Positions 60,164-64,000 of a stretch of 64,000 nt of DNA are shown in pieces. The notes below the pieces were generated by a model that saw only the letters and a list, made by a program, of their open reading frames with translations, ran no database searches and was not told the DNA's origin. Source of the DNA: Mycobacterium sp. IS-1496 (GTDB taxonomy: Bacteria > Actinomycetota > Actinomycetes > Mycobacteriales > Mycobacteriaceae). The DNA lies in the NCBI RefSeq assembly GCF_001499995.1, contig NZ_LQIU01000023.1, positions 124,001 to 188,000 on the forward strand, in the 5' to 3' direction. A program made the position numbers and the translations under genes. Position 1 is the first letter of the stretch. Each line of letters begins with the position of its first letter.

Positions 60164-61479
60164 ACATCGCCTCGTCGGGTGCTGCGCCACCGACGATCGG
60201 CGCGGACGACCAGCAGGGCGACGACGCCCAGCGCCACCCACGACGGCAGCGACCGTCCCTGCGTCCAGTGCATGTACCGCGGGAGTTCGATCAGCCCGAC
60301 GAAGAACAGCGGATACATCAGCAGGCCGGCCGGTGAGGCCTCGCGGAAGGACCGGTACAGCAGTCCCGCGATCACCCCGGCGACCAGGAAGAACACCAGC
60401 CCGCCCGCCGTGCCGTAGTCGAGATACGGGATCGAGAAGCCCGTGGCGTTGTTGAACTCCGGGTTGCCGTAGTCGGTGAGCATCGCGACGTAGTCGGCGT
60501 CGGTCACCACACCGTTTCGCCCCGGGAAGTTCCCGGCCAGCTGATCGTAGAGCTGAAGTTGACGCACACCCGGTGCGTCCCAGAGGAATTCGAGTGTGGT
60601 CAGGGGCTCCCTGCCCGCCACGTTGAGATGGTTCAGCTCGAGGTAGCCGTTGTTCACCGCGGTGGCGTAGTAGCCGGCGACACGTTCGAAGGAGAACTGC
60701 CAGAAGCTCTGCCCCGTGCCACGGAAGAACTCCCAGCTGCGGAAGTACTCGAAGACGGAGAAGACGACGACCACCGCGGGCAGCGCCACCACCGGCACCA
60801 GCCGCACGAGCGACCGCAGGCGGGGCGTCTCGGCGGCGCGGTAGCACGCCACGACCGCGATCGGGACGACGAGTTCGAGGATGGCCAGCCGTTCGGCGAA
60901 GATGAAGGCCCGCGGCACGGACATCCCCACGACGGCGACGATCTTCAGGAGTTCGGCCCGCGAATTCTGTTGCGCCAGGACGATGCTGGAGATGATCACC
61001 GCGGCGATGCCGAACTGCGTCATGGTGGTCACCCCGGGGATGGTGCCGACGAGAGTCTTGATCGGGGCGGAACCGGAGTAGCCCGAGGCGCCGGCGATCT
61101 GTGCCCAGCCGATGCCGGCCCGGGCCAGGAGATACCCGAACCCCAGGTAACCGAGGGCCGTCAGCGCGACCAGGACCGAACTGGCCCGGCACAGCAGCGC
61201 GACCGACCCGGGGCTCAGGTTCGGCCACCGCTGCGCGGGGATCTGCACCGGACGCAGCGCCCCGACCGCGCTGGCGCCGACGGCCAGTGCGAGCGCCCCG
61301 CAGAACATCAGGAGCAGCACATGGCCGGTCACCGACTTGGGGGTGTTCCACAGCGCGCGGAACCGCTGGTCACCGACCGCCGCGGTCAGCAGGATCGACA
61401 TGGTCGCCACCATGAGGATCACCGGCGTGGGCCCGACCCACCAGACCCTGGTGCGACGGGCGGTGACGTCGTTCCTCAC
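60076..61479 (-). CDS. Wzy/O-antigen polymerase-like membrane protein
   Basis: A 467-residue protein with about eleven membrane helices and a large polar loop (about residues 215-330, containing SWEFFRGTGQSFWQF, NNGYLELNHLN and PYLDYGTAGG) between late helices, the usual layout of Wzy polymerases and O-antigen ligases. It would join lipid-linked repeat units outside the membrane. The GTG overlaps the Wzz-like stop (GTGA); a longer frame to 62163 is rejected. The C-terminal 29 codons overlap the convergent GT gene. Confidence 0.75.
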   Translation of the reverse strand: MRNDVTARRTRVWWVGPTPVILMVATMSILLTAAVGDQRFRALWNTPKSVTGHVLLLMFCGALALAVGASAVGALRPVQIPAQRWPNLSPGSVALLCRASSVLVALTALGYLGFGYLLARAGIGWAQIAGASGYSGSAPIKTLVGTIPGVTTMTQFGIAAVIISSIVLAQQNSRAELLKIVAVVGMSVPRAFIFAERLAILELVVPIAVVACYRAAETPRLRSLVRLVPVVALPAVVVVFSVFEYFRSWEFFRGTGQSFWQFSFERVAGYYATAVNNGYLELNHLNVAGREPLTTLEFLWDAPGVRQLQLYDQLAGNFPGRNGVVTDADYVAMLTDYGNPEFNNATGFSIPYLDYGTAGGLVFFLVAGVIAGLLYRSFREASPAGLLMYPLFFVGLIELPRYMHWTQGRSLPSWVALGVVALLVVRADRRWRSTRRGDVQEPVAALSAAAGTPSTRVSTVSAERSHE

Positions 61480-62825
61480 GGGGCGGTGGCCGCGGCCGAT
61501 TCGACAGCGGGGTCGGCCGCACTGTGGCCCGGTGTGTTCGCGTGTCCGGTGGCGCGCGGCGGCTCGGCCGGACCGCCGACGGTGAACAGGGGCCAGTAGG
61601 TGACCACCGCCCGCAACGGCACGGCGCTCGAAGCGGTCGCGGCGCGGACCGCGGACACCGCCGCCACGGAGTCGACGTTCAGGCGGCACACCAAGATCAG
61701 ATCCGTTGCCGCGGCGATGGCCTGGGTGGCCAGGGGGGAGTCGCCGAGCGCGCCGATGTCGAGGATCAGTGTGTGATCGTGCTCGGATCCGGTCGGGAGC
61801 GTGACCGAGCCCTCGGCCAACGTGGCCAGCACCGTCGGCCCCTGTTCCGCGGCCGCCGTCTCCAGCAGCGCGGCGACCAGTCCGGAGCCCGAGGACCGGG
61901 ACGCCCCGATGACGGCGATGATCCGGTTGGGCGCCGTATCGGGGCACTGCGCGAACAGCGTCCGCGCCACGTGTCGTTGCGCGCCCGCGGCGTTCGCGCC
62001 CCGGCTGCCGCGCAGGCTGACCTCGGGGGTGAGGATGCCGTCGACCGCGTCGGCGATGTCGGTGACGGCGACGACCCGGCCCGAGCGGCTCCGGTAGAGG
62101 CCCAACGCCACGAGCGCGAGCAGTCCACCGAGGAGCCCGCCGAACAGCGCTCCGAGCGGCCATCGATCCGACCCGACCGAGGAATCGGTCAGCGGGGCGT
62201 TGAGGATCTGCATCCCGGTCGGCTGCGCGGCCTGCAGTTCGACGTTGGACCGCAGTAGCGTCAAGTCGTTGAGCCGACCGACGTCGCGGGTCGCCCTGAC
62301 CGCCTTGATGCGCTCGTCGATCGCGCCGAGGGCGCTGTCCAACTGCTGGTCGGTGAGCTGGCGGAGCCGCTGTTCGTAGAGGTTCAGAGCGGTCCGCACC
62401 GTGTTGGTCGATTCGAGGGCGGTCGCGCCGGTCGAGGAGATCGTCAGGACCTGTGACGTGCCGTTCTGGGTGATCGTCAGGTGCGCGGCGCCCGGTCGGC
62501 GAAGCCGGTTGTTCACCGCCCTGGCGAATCCGGCGCCGTCGAGGTAGGCCACCTCACCCGAGACGTAGTCGCTGATGTGGCTCTGCGTGAAGTCGATGCG
62601 CGCACCGGTCACCATGGCGACCAGGTCGACCGGTGGCGTCACCCTGATCTGCGCGCTCGAGGTCGGATCCGCGTTTCGGTTGAGGTATACCGCGCCTCCG
62701 GCGAGCGCACCCAGCGCGACGCCGATCAGCGTGCCCACCGCGAGCACGACAAGCCACGTCCGGGAGGACCTCCGGGTGATCGCCGAGAGGACTGACGACT
62801 GGATCGGGGAAAGCTGGACAGCCAC
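61476..62825 (-). CDS. Wzz-like chain-length regulator with degenerate tyrosine-kinase domain
   Basis: A 449-residue membrane protein: helix 1 (23-48), an extracytoplasmic coiled-coil region (about 150-200, EQRLRQLTDQQLDSALGAIDE), helix 2 (224-245) and a cytosolic BY-kinase-like domain. The Walker A equivalent GASRSSGSG (307-315) lacks Lys, and the Walker B LILDIGALGD keeps one Asp, so kinase activity is doubtful. No Tyr cluster is present at the C-terminus. It should set glycan chain length with the adjacent polymerase. Confidence 0.8.
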   Translation of the reverse strand: MAVQLSPIQSSVLSAITRRSSRTWLVVLAVGTLIGVALGALAGGAVYLNRNADPTSSAQIRVTPPVDLVAMVTGARIDFTQSHISDYVSGEVAYLDGAGFARAVNNRLRRPGAAHLTITQNGTSQVLTISSTGATALESTNTVRTALNLYEQRLRQLTDQQLDSALGAIDERIKAVRATRDVGRLNDLTLLRSNVELQAAQPTGMQILNAPLTDSSVGSDRWPLGALFGGLLGGLLALVALGLYRSRSGRVVAVTDIADAVDGILTPEVSLRGSRGANAAGAQRHVARTLFAQCPDTAPNRIIAVIGASRSSGSGLVAALLETAAAEQGPTVLATLAEGSVTLPTGSEHDHTLILDIGALGDSPLATQAIAAATDLILVCRLNVDSVAAVSAVRAATASSAVPLRAVVTYWPLFTVGGPAEPPRATGHANTPGHSAADPAVESAAATAP

Positions 62826-63001
62826 GGGTTCGCGCTCCTCAACGGATCGGCATGCGTCGACCCCACGGTTCTCGGGTCATTGCTGGTTTGTCACGCCGCA
62901 TACTATGCCACTGGCGACTGGCTGGCTACCTCGCCCCTGAAAAACCCGTATATCGTCGTAACTCCCGCATTCATCGCGTGGTCGTGAGCGTTCGTATGTC
63001 G

Positions 63002-64000
63002 TCATGGCGAATGTCGAATACTTTGCCATGCTGGGCCGATACGCCATCCCGCCCGCGGGCCGGCGCCGACCGCCCGGCGGGCGGACCACCACTGCGTCAC
63101 GGCCACCGCGGTCGTCGCCGCCCCGGAAGCCGCCGCCAGCCACACCGGTCCGCCGGCCACACCGGCCGTGACGGCGACCGGAACCGACGCCGCCAGGACG
63201 AGCAGCGCCGTCCGGGCGGCCTCGGCGATGTGGCCGCTGATGATCAAGAGCGTGATGTTCACGCCGAACGCGGTCTTGGCGATACCGCCGGCGGCCATGA
63301 TCACCAGCAGGACGGCGGCCCCGCGCATCGTGGGCCCGTAGGCGACGTCGAGCAGTGGCGCGCCGACCACCGCCAGCACGCCGACCGCGGCAACGGTCAC
63401 CGCTGTGCTGAGCGTGGCGACCGCCGACAACACGCGCACCACCTGATCGCGTTCTCCGGCGGCCCACAGGCCCGCGGCCGCCGGCGTCACCGCCAGCGCG
63501 GCCAGGCTCTCGACGACGGTCACCTGCAGCGCCAGTGTCGCCGCTGCGGAGTACAGCGCAGCAGTCTGTGGCGCGAAGACGACGTTGGCCAACCAGACGG
63601 TGCCCGGTAGACACAGGAACGCCGCGAGGTCGAGCGTGAAGAGCCTCGCCCCCGCGGACAGCGCCTGCCGTATCGTCGCCGCGCTTCCTGCGACCCGCAC
63701 GGCGATGTCGCGGCGGGCGGACACCAGCGCCACGGCCAGTTGCAGGCACGACACGACGGTGTAGGTGACCATCACCTCCAGCAGCGTCGGGTCGGACACC
63801 GTGAGCGCGATCGCGCCGACCACCGGCAGCACGAGCATGCTCCGGATGTGGTGGGTGGTGGCCACCGACGCACCGACGCGGCCGGTGGCGGCGAAGATGT
63901 CGCTGAGTGTCAGGCGCAGCGACTCCGCGACGATCCCGGCGGTCGTGAGGAACACCACGGGCAGGTAGTGCTCTGAACCACGCAGCGCCCAGGTGGCCAA
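63002..64000 (-). CDS. Wzx-like polysaccharide flippase, partial
   Basis: The 332 residues in the window are the C-terminal part of a MATE/MOP-type transporter with about nine or ten membrane helices; the start lies beyond position 64000. Segments such as GARLFTLDLAAFLCLPG and VVESLAALAVTPAAAGLW resemble polysaccharide biosynthesis (RfbX/Wzx) proteins. It would flip lipid-linked repeats across the membrane for the Wzy-like polymerase. It lies 176 bases upstream of the Wzz-like gene in the same direction. Confidence 0.75.
   Translation of the reverse strand: MATWALRGSEHYLPVVFLTTAGIVAESLRLTLSDIFAATGRVGASVATTHHIRSMLVLPVVGAIALTVSDPTLLEVMVTYTVVSCLQLAVALVSARRDIAVRVAGSAATIRQALSAGARLFTLDLAAFLCLPGTVWLANVVFAPQTAALYSAAATLALQVTVVESLAALAVTPAAAGLWAAGERDQVVRVLSAVATLSTAVTVAAVGVLAVVGAPLLDVAYGPTMRGAAVLLVIMAAGGIAKTAFGVNITLLIISGHIAEAARTALLVLAASVPVAVTAGVAGGPVWLAAASGAATTAVAVTQWWSARRAVGAGPRAGWRIGPAWQSIRHSP

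Noticed and set aside
61480..62163. 228-codon N-terminal extension of the Wzy-like gene
   Set aside because: It overlaps the Wzz-like gene in another frame and is Arg/Pro-rich; the GTGA junction gives the start.

Overview
The window is a high-GC actinobacterial chromosome segment. Gene content and order match the Mycobacterium tuberculosis Rv3224-Rv3268 block (SDR, SRAP, aroA, rsgA, desA3, secA1, lpqB-mtrB-mtrA-tmk, sahH, alkB-rubA-rubB-tetR, manA-pmmA, whiB2, fbiA-fbiB, wbbL, rmlD, lcp1). The beta-ketoadipate genes, BCCT transporter, alkane hydroxylase and accessory islands suggest a free-living, fast-growing Mycolicibacterium-type species. No tRNA, rRNA, insertion sequence or CRISPR array was seen.

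Layout. 1-2.7 kb: 3-oxoadipate catabolism (CoA-transferase start, pcaD), a divergent LysR regulator and an HSDL2-like SDR. 2.7-8.4 kb: SRAP-methyltransferase pair divergent from aroA-rsgA, then an aldo/keto reductase. 8.4-14.6 kb: the DesA3 desaturase and its reductase, each preceded by the same twin palindrome, then a small conserved gene, a BCCT transporter and a WS/DGAT-like protein. 14.8-19.9 kb: Rv3235-like gene, secA1, long HPF, ComF. 20-26.3 kb: DUF2252 kinase-like gene and lpqB-mtrB-mtrA-tmk (envelope and cell-cycle signalling). 26.5-30.7 kb: an accessory type VII secretion toxin island between tmk and sahH, holding two WXG100 proteins, a 1003-residue CpnT-like protein with an apparently intact C-terminal TNT NAD+ glycohydrolase domain, and an 83-residue putative immunity protein. 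30.9-38.6 kb: ANTAR-GAF protein, secreted lipase, sahH, the alkane hydroxylase operon, an amino acid permease. 38.7-44.9 kb: a flavoprotein and the GDP-mannose genes. 44.9-53.6 kb: whiB2, coenzyme F420 genes fbiA-fbiB, a Nudix protein, mannose-1-phosphate guanylyltransferase, wbbL, rmlD, lcp1 and an Rv3268-like gene. 53.8-64 kb: a second accessory island, a surface-polysaccharide locus (UDP-GlcNAc 2-epimerase, DMT-like membrane protein, deacetylase, beta-helix protein, two GT4 enzymes, Wzy-, Wzz- and Wzx-like proteins).

How the genes work together. Several sets build the envelope: manA, Rv3256c-like, pmmA and manC make GDP-mannose; wbbL and rmlD build the rhamnosyl linker of arabinogalactan; lcp1 attaches arabinogalactan to peptidoglycan; SecA1 and MtrAB-LpqB handle export and envelope signalling. 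Operons are very tight, with at least fourteen stop/start overlaps of the NTGA type, so many true starts are GTG or TTG at these junctions.

The most novel material is the TNT toxin-immunity island, the twin-palindrome operator pair at the desaturase genes, the Wzx/Wzy-like locus, and a family of related palindromes at convergent gene junctions.
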